Origin: Candidatus Obscuribacterales bacterium
GTDB taxonomy: Bacteria > Cyanobacteriota > Vampirovibrionia > Obscuribacterales > Obscuribacteraceae
Length of the DNA stretch: 64,000 bases
NCBI GenBank assembly: GCA_019746975.1
Contig: JAIERK010000080.1
Span: 29,066-93,065, forward strand
Direction of reading: 5' to 3'
The notes under the pieces were generated by a model. The model was given only the letters and a program-made list of their open reading frames with translations, was not told the DNA's origin and did not search any database. The translations under genes were made by a program, and so were the position numbers. Positions 17,592-28,081 of this stretch are shown here, one piece after another. Positions within the stretch are counted from its first letter, which is position 1. Every line of letters begins with the position of its first letter.

Positions 17592-18152
17592 ATGGATAGT
17601 CGTCGTATATCCGGAAAGCCCCTGATCGCAATAGCGCTCGGTTTTTTCATGTTTGTTAACTCTGCCGAACCGACAAGAGCCGAGAAATTTAAGGCATCGC
17701 AAGACAAACCCTCGGCCCGCATCAGAGACAATTCTGGACGCCAGATCGCCGCCTTGAGTCCAGGGCTGAAGAAAGATAAGAATTTAGAGTCTCAAGGCGA
17801 TGGGTTTGAAGCGACCATAAGTTCCTACCGGAAAAAACTGGTTGGAGAGCTAGAGTCTCATAATATTTTGGTCGAAGTTCCAGAAGTCGACGTTCCTGAC
17901 AATATGGAGAGCACCTGCAATGAGTGCTTCAAAGCTGTTCGTACGGCTTTTGTCTTCACCCAGGAGCATTCCGCCGAGTTTGCCGGTTGGATGGCTCGTT
18001 ACGCTAAGCAGTTGGTCAGTCAGCCGAAAATGACACCAATCAGCAGTCCCTACGATCACGGGCAACGACTGGTCGAGCCTACAACATCGCAGTCGAATTC
18101 CAAACTATTTTATACTGACGAAGGTCGACTCAAGACGGTGACCAACCGATAG
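17592..18152 (+). CDS. secreted protein of unknown function
   Basis: This 186-residue protein has a clear signal peptide (basic start, hydrophobic IAIALGFFMFVNSA, likely cut after SAEPTRA). The mature part is polar, with a Cys pair in STCNECFK that may bind metal or form a disulfide. No known domain is recognised. The last third is Ser/Thr/Gln-rich and may be disordered. Orientation and signal peptide match the next TPR gene. Confidence 0.6.
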   Translation: MDSRRISGKPLIAIALGFFMFVNSAEPTRAEKFKASQDKPSARIRDNSGRQIAALSPGLKKDKNLESQGDGFEATISSYRKKLVGELESHNILVEVPEVDVPDNMESTCNECFKAVRTAFVFTQEHSAEFAGWMARYAKQLVSQPKMTPISSPYDHGQRLVEPTTSQSNSKLFYTDEGRLKTVTNR

Positions 18153-18301
18153 TCCGTGATTGATGCGGTCAAGTACCGGATACCAGTCAGCCGGAAGTTC
18201 GCTGAATCAGTTCGAATTCTCCATTAGTTCTTGGCTCGGTCAACCGTTGATTGATTTCTCTCTTCGATTTGCACGGACAATCGCTGAAGCTATCCCTAGA
18301 T

Positions 18302-19711
18302 ATGCACCGCTTGCGCGACTTCATTAAGTTAATGGCAATCCTCCTCGTCGTTATGACGGTGAGTGGTATTACTGAGGGTGCGCATGCCGCGCGTCGTGGA
18401 GCATGGCGGGAGCTTGGCCGGCAGGCCAGCTACAATCGCCGAATCTGCCACTACGAGAGGGCGCTGTCACTCTACGAAGCGGCGCTGGAATCCTTGAGGA
18501 GTGAACATCGGGACGCCGACGAGCAGTACGATCTTGAATTGATGATTGCCGAAACATATCGTTTGCAAAAACGTTTTGCCGATGCAAAGCAGATTTACGA
18601 TCGTCTCGAACCCATTATAAAAACGGGAAAATATCCCGATCCATTGCTTGCCTGTCGATACTACACTCGTCGAGCTGATCTGGCTTTCAATCTGGCGAGA
18701 GTTGATGACGCGCTGAGCGACATCAGAGCGGCGATTTCGGTGAAGAAGAAGTACTTCTACAAAGACGCCGGGACTGTCGTGCGACAACAGGTATATCTGA
18801 TGAAGAAGCTTCGTGAGCACGATCATCTCGAGTCGTGGCACGCTGAAATGAAAGAGTGGTATCCGCAGATTCAACTCGGCACAGCTCCAAAAGAAGTTGT
18901 CGAAGAGTACAAATTGGGCATTGCCCAAATGCACAAGGAGCTGCCTAAGAAAATTTCAGAAGGTCGGCTGAATCAGGCGGAAAAACTTCTCCGGCTCTGT
19001 AGTGACATGGACTATGATTATGCAAGACTGCTTGAATTTTGGAGCATTTATTTCTACCACTGCTTTGCTCTGAGGCGGCAAGCGGAACTCGAAAATGCAA
19101 TGGTTGATATCACCAACGTACTCGACTACGTTGAGTCTAACCCACATCTGAAAGTGCGGGTGTCGCGAATCTTCTCTACGCGTCTGGCGCTCATTAATGT
19201 TTATGTCGCGCAAAGAAAACAAGCTGAGGTTGATGCGGAAACGGAAAAGATTAATCAGCTCCTTTCGGGCTCTCCGCTCAGTCCTCTAGAGAAGGAGTTC
19301 TACACATGGGAAGCGAAGTTGAGGCTTTCCATGATTGAGCTCAGGCATGACCGTCCGGTAACCCGCGAAATGAGTCGGCAGATCAAGGATGCGACTAATC
19401 ATCTGACCGATTTGCTGTCGAAAAAGGCCTTTCTGACGCCGAAACTGGAGGAAGAAATTCGAATGGCCGAAGTGAGAGGTCGAATGAATCTCATAGTGCT
19501 ATACGCTAATCGAGGATTGTTAGACGAGGCTGAACAAGAGCTTCTCAGGCTCCCGCCCATGAACAAAGATCCGAAAAAAGATTCAATTCCGTTCTACCGG
19601 CATAGGCTTTCCGGGCCTTATGCCAGGTTGGCAAAAGTAGCGATTGAGCAAGGTCAAGACAACAGGCGAGACACCTGGTCGAAACCGCTCGCAAGCTCTT
19701 CCCCAATTTAA
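18302..19711 (+). CDS. secreted TPR protein, probably frameshifted near the 3' end
   Basis: From the ATG at 18302 the protein (469 residues) has a signal peptide (FIKLMAILLVVMTVSG, cut near EGAHA) and then TPR-type helices, for example RRICHYERALSLYEAALES. A TTG at 18251 would add 17 residues before the signal peptide and is less likely. The last residues (RRDTWSKPLASSSPI) do not look like TPR. In another frame, the sequence that follows reads QARHLVETARKLFPN, an ideal TPR ending, and stays open to a TGA at 19807-19809. The natural protein therefore probably ends at 19809, with a frame change around 19655-19675. Confidence 0.7.
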   Translation: MHRLRDFIKLMAILLVVMTVSGITEGAHAARRGAWRELGRQASYNRRICHYERALSLYEAALESLRSEHRDADEQYDLELMIAETYRLQKRFADAKQIYDRLEPIIKTGKYPDPLLACRYYTRRADLAFNLARVDDALSDIRAAISVKKKYFYKDAGTVVRQQVYLMKKLREHDHLESWHAEMKEWYPQIQLGTAPKEVVEEYKLGIAQMHKELPKKISEGRLNQAEKLLRLCSDMDYDYARLLEFWSIYFYHCFALRRQAELENAMVDITNVLDYVESNPHLKVRVSRIFSTRLALINVYVAQRKQAEVDAETEKINQLLSGSPLSPLEKEFYTWEAKLRLSMIELRHDRPVTREMSRQIKDATNHLTDLLSKKAFLTPKLEEEIRMAEVRGRMNLIVLYANRGLLDEAEQELLRLPPMNKDPKKDSIPFYRHRLSGPYARLAKVAIEQGQDNRRDTWSKPLASSSPI

Positions 19712-19809
19712 AACGTGTGCCGAAAAATCTGCGCTATAAGGCTTCACTGGATGTTCCTGTCTTACCGGCAATTGAGTATGTAGAGCAACAGCTCAAGCAT
19801 TCCCACTGA
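19655..19809 (+). pseudogene. out-of-frame C-terminal end of the preceding TPR protein
   Basis: The frame differing from the upstream gene encodes QARHLVETARKLFPNLKRV and then about 30 more residues ending YVEQQLKHSH before TGA at 19807-19809. The segment overlaps the last codons of the upstream frame and continues the TPR helix pattern. It is best read as the original C-terminus displaced by a small insertion or deletion, or by a base-calling error. Confidence 0.5.
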
Positions 19810-20190
19810 CTGCAGGGAGGCGGCGTCGACAAGACCTCTAAATTGGCATAGGCACCGCCAGTAATACTGTATGTATTCTCCTCAATTGTTGCCAATTGGC
19901 AAAGTCGTGCTCAGTTCGCAGGTTTTCACACCGAAAGTTAACCAAGGACCGGCGTAAATTCGTGATTTTTGTCTTTCTATGTGGCAGACTCTTTTATAGG
20001 AGTCATATAAAAAAATTATTTTCTTGCGAGAAACTTTCGTCTCTCGCAGGATTGTTCTAGTTTCAGGTCTAATCTCTGGTTGTGATCAAGCATGAGTCAA
20101 GACTCCTTCAAAAGGAATCTATTAATTTAGACCTGCAAAATCGCTCACGATTCTCTCACCAAGTTTTTAAACAATAGAGGCTACAGCAAG
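19810..20190 (+). promoter_or_regulatory. 381-bp leader region of the hybrid kinase operon with inverted repeats
   Basis: No gene is seen. A 7-bp inverted repeat TGCGAGA (20025-20031)/TCTCGCA (20042-20048) is followed by a perfect 9-bp inverted repeat CAGGTCTAA (20064-20072)/TTAGACCTG (20127-20135). Inside the latter sit GAGTC/GACTC (20094-20105) and TCCTT/AAGGA (20104-20116). An AT-rich tract (about 20005-20020) could be part of a promoter. The stems would form a branched structure in the transcript, 55 bp before the kinase start. A GAGG at about 20176 may be the ribosome site. Confidence 0.5.
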
Positions 20191-23100
20191 ATGACAACCA
20201 CTCGTCGCACAGGAGAGCAGGACAAGGCAACCACCCAGGCGCAGACTAACCACAGAGACTCGGTTGATGCGAAGCAACTGCTGCGGGGCTTGAGGATGAT
20301 GGGGAAAGGCGACTTCTCCGTCCGCTTGCCGCTTGATGAGACTGGTATTGCCGGTGACATCGCCGAAGCGTTCAACCACATCGCCGAGCTCCAGCAGCGC
20401 CTGACCGACGAGATGGACCGAATCAGCACGGTCGTTGGTAAAGAAGGGAAGATCAAGCAACGCGCCGCGCTTAGTGACGCCAGCGGCGGTTGGGCTGAGT
20501 GTATCGAATCCGTCAACAATCTGGTGGGCGATCTTGTCCGACCGACGACTGAGGTCTCACGTGTTATTGGCGCGGTGGCAAAAGGGGATTTGACTCAGAC
20601 GATGGCTCTCGAAATCGAGGGCGGTCCACTCAAAGGCGAGTTCTTAAGAACCGCAAAAACAATCAACACAATGGTGGATCAGCTCAGCTCCTTCACCTCC
20701 GAGGTAACTCGTGTGGCGAGAGAAGTAGGTACGGAAGGCAAACTCGGCGGTCAGGCGCAGGTGAAGGGCGTGTCCGGTACCTGGAAAGACCTCACCGACT
20801 CCGTCAACTCGATGGCATCCAACCTGACAGCTCAGGTGCGTAACATCGCAGAAGTGACAACGGCTGTGGCGAAAGGCGATCTCTCCAAAAAGATCACCGT
20901 GGACGTTAAAGGCGAAATCTTGGAGTTGAAAAACACCATCAACGTCATGGTGGACCAGCTCTCGTCTTTCGCCTCAGAGGTAACTCGTGTGGCAAGGGAA
21001 GTAGGAACCGAAGGTAAGCTCGGCGGACAGGCGGACGTGCAAGGTGTGTCGGGTACGTGGAAGGATCTTACCGACAACGTCAACGGTCTGGCTGCTAACC
21101 TGACGACACAGGTACGCGCTATCGCGGAAGTAGCAACAGCGGTGACGAAGGGTGACCTCACCCGAGCCATCGACGTAGAAGCCCGGGGTGAGGTCGCGGC
21201 GCTCAAAGATAACATCAACGAGATGATCCGTAACCTCAAGGATACGACGCAGAAAAACACTGAGCAGGACTGGTTGAAGACCAACCTTGCGAAGTTCACG
21301 AGTATGCTACAGGGGCAAAGAGATTTGCTCACTGTAGCTAACCTGATTCTGTCCGAAGTGGCACCACTCGTCAGAGCGCAACTCGGTGTGTTCTATATTA
21401 ATGAACTCGACGAAGGCGAGCCGGTTCTCAAACTATTGGGAAGCTATGCATATCAGAGACGCAAACAGCTCTCCGAGAAGTTCAGACTTAGGGAAGGTTT
21501 GATCGGACAGTGCGCACTCGAGAAGCAGAGGATTCTAATCGAGGATGTGCCGGGTGATTACCTGAAGATTGCATCCGGATTGGGCGAAAGTTCTCCTCGT
21601 AACATAGTGGCGCTGCCGGTGTTGTTCGAAGGTGAGGTCAAAGCGATTATCGAACTCGCCTCGTTCAACTATTTCTCGGAAACACACTTGAACTTCCTCG
21701 ATCAGCTTACTGAAAGTATTGGTATCGTGCTTAATACCATCGAAGCGAACATGAGAACGGAAAACCTCCTGAAGCAATCGCAGTCACTGGCGCAAGAGCT
21801 GCAGGTTCAACAGGAAGAACTGACCGAGACCAACAGACGACTGGAACAACAAGCAAAGACCCTGCAGGCGTCGGAAGAAATGCTCACGAGACAGCAAGAA
21901 GAGCTGCGCAATACCAACGAAGAGTTGGAAGAAAAGGCAAAACTGCTCGCTTCTCAGAATACGGAGGTGGAACGAAAGAACCAGGAAATCGAGCAGGCAA
22001 GAAGAAGTCTGGAAGAGAAAGCCGAACAGCTCGCGCTCACATCCAAGTACAAGTCCGAATTCCTCGCCAACATGTCGCACGAGCTGCGTACTCCACTCAA
22101 TAGCTTGCTGATTCTATCCAAGCTCTTGTCGGAGAATGGCGAAGGCAACCTCTCGGACAAGCAAGTCGATTTTTCCAAGACGATTCACGAGTCCGGATCC
22201 GACCTGCTCGAGCTCATCAACGACATCCTCGACCTGTCCAAGATCGAATCCGGAACAATTGCAATCGACGTGGCGGATGTCGCTTTCGACGAAATTCGCA
22301 TGTCTCTGGAGCGCAATTTCAGACAGGTGGCGGAGGCCAAGGGGCTCGAATTCGAGATCGATATCAGTCCGGACTTGCCGACCAAGCTTTTGACGGACTC
22401 GAAGCGATTGCAACAGGTGCTGAAGAACCTTCTATCGAACGCCTTCAAGTTTACCGAAGTAGGCAAAGTCGTACTTGCCTTCGGGGTGGCGGAGCAGGGA
22501 TGGAGCGCCGAGCGCGAAAAGCTCAATCAAGCTTCCATGGTCCTATCGTTCGCCGTCAAAGACACCGGTATCGGTATTCCGCTCGACAAACAGAAGATTA
22601 TCTTCGAAGCATTCCAGCAAGCCGATGGTAGTACGAGCCGCAAATATGGCGGAACCGGACTGGGCTTGCCTATCAGCCGCGAAATCGCCAATCTGCTCGG
22701 CGGTGAGCTCAGGGTCGATAGCGCTCCTGGAGAAGGCAGCACATTCACCCTCTATATGCCGGAATCCTATTCACCTTCGCAAACTGTACTGCGTCGCGGA
22801 GTATATAGAGAGGTGCAGGCTGCGCCGCCTCCGTCAGTCGCACCGCAGGACCTTCTCACCGAGAAGGCACTGCTTCTGGAAAACGTCGTGGCTGACGACA
22901 GAGGTAGCCTCGAATCTGGCGATTGGGTGCTATTGATTATCGAAGACGATCAGCTATTTGCCCGATTGCTTCTCGATATGGCAAGAGAGTCCGGATTCAA
23001 GGGACTGGTGGCGGTTACCGGCGAATCTGCTCTGGCATTGGCACGGAGATTCGTACCTGATGCTATAACACTAGATCTAAGACTGCCGGACATGGACGGT

Positions 23101-24093
23101 TGGACGATACTAGACAGGCTAAAGCATGACCCCACTACCCGCCACATACCGGTTAACGTCATCTCTTGCGACCAGCAGCGAGAAAGAGGTTTCCGTCAGG
23201 GGGTCATCGGTTATCTCGATAAGCCAGTCAACAAAGATGCTATCAATGAGGCTCTGGAGCAGGTGAAGAGTTTTGTAGCATGTTCTGCCAAAAAACTGCT
23301 CGTGATCGAACCGGATCGCGATCAGGCTCGCTCGGTTCTCGAGCTCATAGGCGACGGCGACGTGAAGAGCAAGATGGCGATGACAGGCAAGGAAGCTCTG
23401 GATCTGCTGAAAAATGAGCACTTCGATTGCCTCGTAGTGGCAACCACACTATCTGATATGAGCGGATATGAGTTTGTCCGACGCATTCGAGACGACCTGG
23501 GTATCGTGAGATTGCCTGTGATTGTCTATGCCGGACGAGATTTCACCGAAGAAGAACAACTGGAAGTGCAGCGCATGGGCAAGATGACTCTTGTCAAAGA
23601 AGCCGAGTCGCCTCATCGCCTGCTTGATGAGACCGCTCTGTTCTTGCACCGTCTCCAGCAGGACATGCCGGAACCGGCAAGAGTCATGATCGAACGATCT
23701 CAAAAACTCGATCGCGTCCTCAAAGACAGGAAGATTCTGATTGTAGACGACGATGTCCGCAATATCTTCGCGCTCACCAGCATTCTGGAAGCGAATCACA
23801 TGAAGGTCAGTTATGCAGAGCGTGGGAAGGAAGCAATTAAAATTCTCGCGCACGATCCTGCAATCGAAGTGGTTTTGATGGATGTGATGATGCCGGACAT
23901 GGACGGTTTCGAAACTATCCGGAGAATCCGCGATATCGAGCAGTTTGAAAAACTGCCCATCATTGCATTGACCGCGAAAGCGATGAAAGGCGATCGCGAG
24001 AAGTGTATGGAGGCGGGAGCCTCCGATTACATCGCCAAACCGGTCGATGTCGAGCAACTCAAATCTCTCCTGCGGGTGTGGTTATATGAATGA
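20191..24093 (+). CDS. soluble hybrid histidine kinase with tandem HAMP repeats, GAF and three receivers
   Basis: The 1300-residue protein has no transmembrane segment. It contains tandem HAMP units (about residues 28-350) including two nearly identical copies of about 92 residues, a GAF domain (376-520), a coiled coil (525-615), a HisKA domain with H630 in MSHELRTPL, an HATPase ([27 protein letters not shown]) and three receivers. Receiver 1 has D962 ([10 protein letters not shown]). Receiver 2 has alanine (A1084) in place of the phospho-acceptor. Receiver 3 has D1231 ([10 protein letters not shown]). The HAMP array is like that of Nik1/group III kinases, which sense osmotic or cell-envelope stress, but the signal here is unknown. 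It overlaps the next kinase gene by 4 bp, so the two are made together. Confidence 0.9.
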   Translation: MTTTRRTGEQDKATTQAQTNHRDSVDAKQLLRGLRMMGKGDFSVRLPLDETGIAGDIAEAFNHIAELQQRLTDEMDRISTVVGKEGKIKQRAALSDASGGWAECIESVNNLVGDLVRPTTEVSRVIGAVAKGDLTQTMALEIEGGPLKGEFLRTAKTINTMVDQLSSFTSEVTRVAREVGTEGKLGGQAQVKGVSGTWKDLTDSVNSMASNLTAQVRNIAEVTTAVAKGDLSKKITVDVKGEILELKNTINVMVDQLSSFASEVTRVAREVGTEGKLGGQADVQGVSGTWKDLTDNVNGLAANLTTQVRAIAEVATAVTKGDLTRAIDVEARGEVAALKDNINEMIRNLKDTTQKNTEQDWLKTNLAKFTSMLQGQRDLLTVANLILSEVAPLVRAQLGVFYINELDEGEPVLKLLGSYAYQRRKQLSEKFRLREGLIGQCALEKQRILIEDVPGDYLKIASGLGESSPRNIVALPVLFEGEVKAIIELASFNYFSETHLNFLDQLTESIGIVLNTIEANMRTENLLKQSQSLAQELQVQQEELTETNRRLEQQAKTLQASEEMLTRQQEELRNTNEELEEKAKLLASQNTEVERKNQEIEQARRSLEEKAEQLALTSKYKSEFLANMSHELRTPLNSLLILSKLLSENGEGNLSDKQVDFSKTIHESGSDLLELINDILDLSKIESGTIAIDVADVAFDEIRMSLERNFRQVAEAKGLEFEIDISPDLPTKLLTDSKRLQQVLKNLLSNAFKFTEVGKVVLAFGVAEQGWSAEREKLNQASMVLSFAVKDTGIGIPLDKQKIIFEAFQQADGSTSRKYGGTGLGLPISREIANLLGGELRVDSAPGEGSTFTLYMPESYSPSQTVLRRGVYREVQAAPPPSVAPQDLLTEKALLLENVVADDRGSLESGDWVLLIIEDDQLFARLLLDMARESGFKGLVAVTGESALALARRFVPDAITLDLRLPDMDGWTILDRLKHDPTTRHIPVNVISCDQQRERGFRQGVIGYLDKPVNKDAINEALEQVKSFVACSAKKLLVIEPDRDQARSVLELIGDGDVKSKMAMTGKEALDLLKNEHFDCLVVATTLSDMSGYEFVRRIRDDLGIVRLPVIVYAGRDFTEEEQLEVQRMGKMTLVKEAESPHRLLDETALFLHRLQQDMPEPARVMIERSQKLDRVLKDRKILIVDDDVRNIFALTSILEANHMKVSYAERGKEAIKILAHDPAIEVVLMDVMMPDMDGFETIRRIRDIEQFEKLPIIALTAKAMKGDREKCMEAGASDYIAKPVDVEQLKSLLRVWLYE
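20671..21220 (+). repeat. two tandem 276-bp repeats encoding HAMP units
   Basis: Segments starting near 20671 and 20947 are close to identical at the DNA level (for example GAGGTAACTCGTGTGGC in both). Each encodes a HAMP unit beginning MVDQLSSF and ending in a GDL motif. The high DNA identity points to recent duplication or gene conversion within the array. Confidence 0.75.
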
Positions 24094-26270
24094 CCACACC
24101 CGCTCCTGGTGAACAATGTATGACCGCGATCGATGACAACAATGCCAAAATATTGATCGTCGACGATCAGCCGGAGAATCTTGTCGCGCTCGAAGCACTT
24201 CTCTCCGGCTTCGCTCAGCAGATAATCAGGGCTGGCTCCGGTCGCGAAGCATTGAAGTTGTTGTTGGATAATGAGGTTGCTCTCATTCTGTTGGACATTC
24301 AAATGCCTGACATGGATGGCTTTGAGACAGCCGCAATGATCAGGCAAAGAGAGGTCTCGAAGCACATCCCGATCATATTCCTGACCGCGATGTACACGGA
24401 AGATGTCTACGAATCAGAGGCGTACGCCCTTGGCGCAGTGGACTTCATAGCCAAGCCTTTTGCCTCTCACGTGTTGCTCTCGAAGGTGCATTTTTTCGTC
24501 GATTTGTTCAGGAAAACGCAGCGTATTAAACAGCAGAACAATCTCATTCGTGAGATTGAGAAGCGCCGAATGGAAGAGGTAAGGGACCGTCTCGAGGCGG
24601 AAAAACAGAGAATGGTGGCGGAACTCGCGAGTAAAGAGAACGAGCGTGAGTTGTTGGAAGAGCGCAGTACGCAACTGCAAAAAGCCGACAGACTCAAGGA
24701 TGAATTTCTTGCCAACATGAGCCACGAGATTCGAACGCCGATGAACGCTGTAATTGGCTTCTCAGAACTACTGCTCGGAACCTCGCTTGACTCCGAGCAA
24801 TACGAGTTCGGTATAAGGATAAAGGAATCGGCGCAGGGTTTGCTTACACTGATCAATGATATCCTCGATTTGTCGAAAATCGCGGCAGGAAAGCTTGATC
24901 TCGAGCCGGTCGATTTTGAATTGGCACCACTTGTCGAAGGTACAGCCGCGATTCTGTCTGAGTCGGCTCGCGATAAAAGGCTTAGCCTCATGACGTACAT
25001 CGATCCGGAGTTACCGAGAACAATTTTTGGAGACCCAGGTCGATTGAGGCAGGTATTACTTAACCTTGTCGGCAATGCAATCAGATTTACCGAGGCCGGA
25101 GAAGTTATTGTGAAAGTCACCAGGGTCGAGACCCTGGAACCAGCTCCGGACGGCAAGATGACCATTCTGTTCAGTATTTCTGATACCGGAATCGGTCTGT
25201 CGCTAGAAGAACAGGGCAGATTGTTTAGACCGTTCACTCAGGCGGACGGTTCGACTACTAGGAAATTCGGTGGTACAGGGCTGGGTCTATCCATTTCGAA
25301 GAGACTGGTTGAACTGATGGATGGTGAAATCAGCGTGGCTAGTTTGCCTGGGCAGGGATCGACTTTCTCATTCGTAGTTAATCTCAAGCCGGGCGACCTG
25401 GAAAAACCGGCTGCCCCCGATGAGTTCAAGCAAGTCAGAGTTCTACAGGTTGATTCGCAGCAAAGCGCCCGCGACATCCTTCACTCCTACCTCACATCAT
25501 GGAAGATCAGGGTCGATACTGCCGATGGTGCCGGTCAAGCACTAAGGATGATGGCGGAACAAGAGCGTATCAATCTCCCTTATGACCTGGTATTTATGGA
25601 GTCGAAATTACCAGATCTCAGCGCTTTCGAGTTACTGGAAAACATTCGAAACGATGGCTTCATCGATACGAGAATGATTCTCTGCACCGGAGATGATGGT
25701 CTAGGCGAGCGAGCATTGAAATCTGGATTCTCCGCATATCTTACAAAACCTGTTATGCAATCTACGCTGTTTGACTGCATCTTGAGGGTCATCAAGGGAG
25801 ACAAGCTGCCTTCCGTGGTTGGTAGCATCAGCGATACCAACGTTCCTGTTTATCGGAAGAGCTCAGAGCGATTTACAATTCTCCTGGCCGAAGACAATCC
25901 CGTCAATCAAATGGTTACTCAATTGCAGTTGAAGAAGCTCGGTCACAACTGTAAAGTTGTCTCGAATGGCAAAGAGGCTATTCAGGCTCTGGAAGGAACA
26001 CCTAATGTCCTCGTCCTGATGGATTGTCAGATGCCAGACATGGATGGACTGGAGGCGGCCAAGGCCATTCGGAAGGCGGAGGTCCTCACCGGGCGACATG
26101 TTCCTATAGTTGGGCTGACCGCCCACGCCATGAGCGGAGATCGTGAAAAATGTATCGCCGCTGGAATGGACGACTATCTGAGCAAACCGGCTTCAATCGA
26201 GCAATTGAATAAGACTCTAGAGAAGTGGCTCCCAAAGAATGAGACTTGTCTGGTGAAGCAAGCCGATTAG
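24090..26270 (+). CDS. hybrid histidine kinase, receiver-HisKA-ATPase-receiver-receiver
   Basis: The 726-residue protein begins with a receiver (D69 in LLDIQMPDMDG), then a coiled coil, HisKA with H212 in MSHEIRTPM, HATPase (NLVGNAIRFTE, DTGIGL, GGTGLGLSIS) and two more receivers. The middle receiver has Glu504 where the phospho-acceptor should be (FMESKLPD), a change that often mimics the phosphorylated state. The last receiver is intact (D645 in MDCQMPDMDG). The ATG overlaps the upstream stop (ATGA), with another ATG at 24120. With the upstream kinase it has the parts for a phosphorelay; I see no separate DNA-binding response regulator nearby. Confidence 0.9.
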   Translation: MTTPAPGEQCMTAIDDNNAKILIVDDQPENLVALEALLSGFAQQIIRAGSGREALKLLLDNEVALILLDIQMPDMDGFETAAMIRQREVSKHIPIIFLTAMYTEDVYESEAYALGAVDFIAKPFASHVLLSKVHFFVDLFRKTQRIKQQNNLIREIEKRRMEEVRDRLEAEKQRMVAELASKENERELLEERSTQLQKADRLKDEFLANMSHEIRTPMNAVIGFSELLLGTSLDSEQYEFGIRIKESAQGLLTLINDILDLSKIAAGKLDLEPVDFELAPLVEGTAAILSESARDKRLSLMTYIDPELPRTIFGDPGRLRQVLLNLVGNAIRFTEAGEVIVKVTRVETLEPAPDGKMTILFSISDTGIGLSLEEQGRLFRPFTQADGSTTRKFGGTGLGLSISKRLVELMDGEISVASLPGQGSTFSFVVNLKPGDLEKPAAPDEFKQVRVLQVDSQQSARDILHSYLTSWKIRVDTADGAGQALRMMAEQERINLPYDLVFMESKLPDLSAFELLENIRNDGFIDTRMILCTGDDGLGERALKSGFSAYLTKPVMQSTLFDCILRVIKGDKLPSVVGSISDTNVPVYRKSSERFTILLAEDNPVNQMVTQLQLKKLGHNCKVVSNGKEAIQALEGTPNVLVLMDCQMPDMDGLEAAKAIRKAEVLTGRHVPIVGLTAHAMSGDREKCIAAGMDDYLSKPASIEQLNKTLEKWLPKNETCLVKQAD

Positions 26271-26278
26271 CTTTTGTA

Positions 26279-27061
26279 TCAAGTAGCTTTGACTGACTGT
26301 CGGTCTGCGGTGCACGCCCATGCTTGCGCCACAATGGATGCGGCGAGCAATTGTGATGCGAACATTACTGACGGAAGGAACATGATACCAACTACGGTGA
26401 TTGTCGGAATCAGTACTCCGAGAAGCTGAATCCCCAATCCCAAAAGCCACGCTGAAAGAAAGTCACGAGGACTGCTGCTGATGCGTTTGATCACCTTAAT
26501 GAGATTGAATGCGGATCTCATGCTCTCTTGTTCTGCGAAGTTGACCATCATCATAGTCAGTATGAAGTTAAGAGTTAGTGCAATGAGAGCTGTCGAGATC
26601 AACGAGACGCTCATCCAAACCACGAAGCTGTCGGTATAAGTCTTCACCAGGCTCAAAGTAGCGCCTACCAGAAGGTTGGTGAACCCAGCTGTTCCGACTA
26701 TGAGAAAACAACCTGTCGCTACTGCCAGCCAGCTCATTCCAGAAACGAAAAGATCTTGCCAGTCTCCCCACTCCGGCAGTTTTCCCCCAGCATCGAGCAG
26801 CTTCTGTCGAATAGTCCGCAGGACGAAGCCCCCGTTAATTGCCCATAAAGAGAAACAGAGCAGAATCAACAGCGGCGCTTCTCTGCTGAGCACCAACAGT
26901 AGTATCGATACTATATTAAATGCACCGCCGACTGCGCTTTTAAAAACCCAGTCTTTGTCCTGGAAGAATGACTTGACTGCCAGATCGGGATCGAGACCGA
27001 TTAGCGCTGGTGTTGCTTCCGTACTCATTACATCAATCTCACTAGAGGTGAATGACTCCAT
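26279..27061 (-). CDS. DUF4013 membrane protein
   Basis: The protein (about 260 residues from ATG 27061) is multi-pass and shows the DUF4013 pattern, including GGKLPEWGDWQDLFVSG between hydrophobic segments. Function is unknown. An in-frame TTG at 27103 lies directly after the surE stop and would add 14 residues; an ATG at 27028 is also possible. None has a strong ribosome site. It follows surE closely, so the two are probably co-transcribed. Its 3' end is 8 bp from the convergent hybrid kinase gene. Confidence 0.75.
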   Translation of the reverse strand: MESFTSSEIDVMSTEATPALIGLDPDLAVKSFFQDKDWVFKSAVGGAFNIVSILLLVLSREAPLLILLCFSLWAINGGFVLRTIRQKLLDAGGKLPEWGDWQDLFVSGMSWLAVATGCFLIVGTAGFTNLLVGATLSLVKTYTDSFVVWMSVSLISTALIALTLNFILTMMMVNFAEQESMRSAFNLIKVIKRISSSPRDFLSAWLLGLGIQLLGVLIPTITVVGIMFLPSVMFASQLLAASIVAQAWACTADRQSVKAT

Positions 27062-27103
27062 ATCTGGTGCCCATTCTTTGTCGCTTCGACCAGTTCGCCG
27101 CAA

Positions 27104-27913
27104 TCAAGCTTTCTGAACTTCGCTACTGTCCAGCCTGGAAAGCTCGTTTAGACCAGATAGTGCCTCCAGTTTTGACAGCGCTCCTCTATCGGTCATATTG
27201 AAGGTCACAGGTGTGACAGAGATGATATCGTGCGCTAGCGCATAGGCGTCCGACGTCTCCAACTCCCCTTCTTCGATGGCGTGACCGGTGAGCCAGTAAT
27301 AATCTCGACCCCTTGGATCGTGTCGTTTTTCGAACCAGTCGTTGTAGAGTCTCATTCCCAGTTCTGTAACGCGAACTCCCTTGATTTTTTCCTGCGGCAG
27401 GCTCGGGACGTTGATGTTGATCAAAGTCTTGGAGTCCAGGTGTGCGTTCTTGAAGAAGTTGACGAATCTGGCCACGAAATCTGCTGCAACGTTGAAGTGT
27501 TTTCCTTCGCCTTTGGTAACCAGACTGACAGCCATGCTCGTGACATCGAGAAATGCGCCTTCCATCGCGGCCGCAACTGTGCCCGAGTAGAGTACGTCGC
27601 TACCGAGATTGGCTCCGTTGTTGATTCCTGATATCACGAGGTCAGGTGGTTGATCTAACAGCACGCTGATCGCAAGTTTTACACAATCGCTTGGCGTCCC
27701 GGTGGTTGACCAACATTGCCGCATCTTTCCCGGCAGCTCGACCTCTTCTACACGTAACGGTTTGTGTAATGTGAGCGAATGCCCAGTAGCACTTCGCTCG
27801 CGGTCGGGGGCGACCACATAGACTTCATGGTGCGGCTCTTCGGCTAGCCGCGCGGCGAGCGCCTTTAGTCCCGGTGCATAGATGCCGTCGTCATTGGCTA
27901 TAAGAATTCTCAA
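27104..27913 (-). CDS. surE: 5'-nucleotidase SurE
   Basis: SurE is a metal-dependent nucleotidase that dephosphorylates nucleoside monophosphates. The start LRILIANDDGIYAPGL holds the paired aspartates that bind metal; other conserved parts are SGINNGANLGSDVLYSGT and the serine loop RSATGHSLT. The TTG at 27913 is chosen because it puts the protein start at the usual position (MRIL..NDDG) and is preceded by a GGGGA sequence about six bases upstream. An in-frame TTG at 27940 would add nine residues. Length (269 residues) is normal for the family. Confidence 0.93.
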   Translation of the reverse strand: MRILIANDDGIYAPGLKALAARLAEEPHHEVYVVAPDRERSATGHSLTLHKPLRVEEVELPGKMRQCWSTTGTPSDCVKLAISVLLDQPPDLVISGINNGANLGSDVLYSGTVAAAMEGAFLDVTSMAVSLVTKGEGKHFNVAADFVARFVNFFKNAHLDSKTLININVPSLPQEKIKGVRVTELGMRLYNDWFEKRHDPRGRDYYWLTGHAIEEGELETSDAYALAHDIISVTPVTFNMTDRGALSKLEALSGLNELSRLDSSEVQKA

Positions 27914-27980
27914 TTGAGGTCCCCACTGGTTTCTACTCAACGCTAGCTGTTGATTGTACCGCTGAATTAGGGTTGATAAG

Positions 27981-28010
27981 TTGCCAATACTGTAATCAAG
28001 ACAGTACTAT
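27981..28010 (+). promoter_or_regulatory. possible sigma-70-type promoter of the ClpN gene
   Basis: TTGCCA (27981-27986) and TACTAT (28005-28010) are separated by 18 bp, in the divergent gap between surE and the ClpN-domain gene. The fit is moderate and the sequence alone cannot confirm it. Confidence 0.3.
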
Positions 28011-28081
28011 GCCAGATCGATAGTCGGTCTCTAGGTGAAACGCTTGTCTAGAGGTGAACATTTTCTAATTGGAGTTCCTTC

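Noticed and set aside
17401..17625. Reading frame in the divergent gap before the secreted protein
   Set aside because: Overlaps the start of a better supported gene and lacks any start signal.
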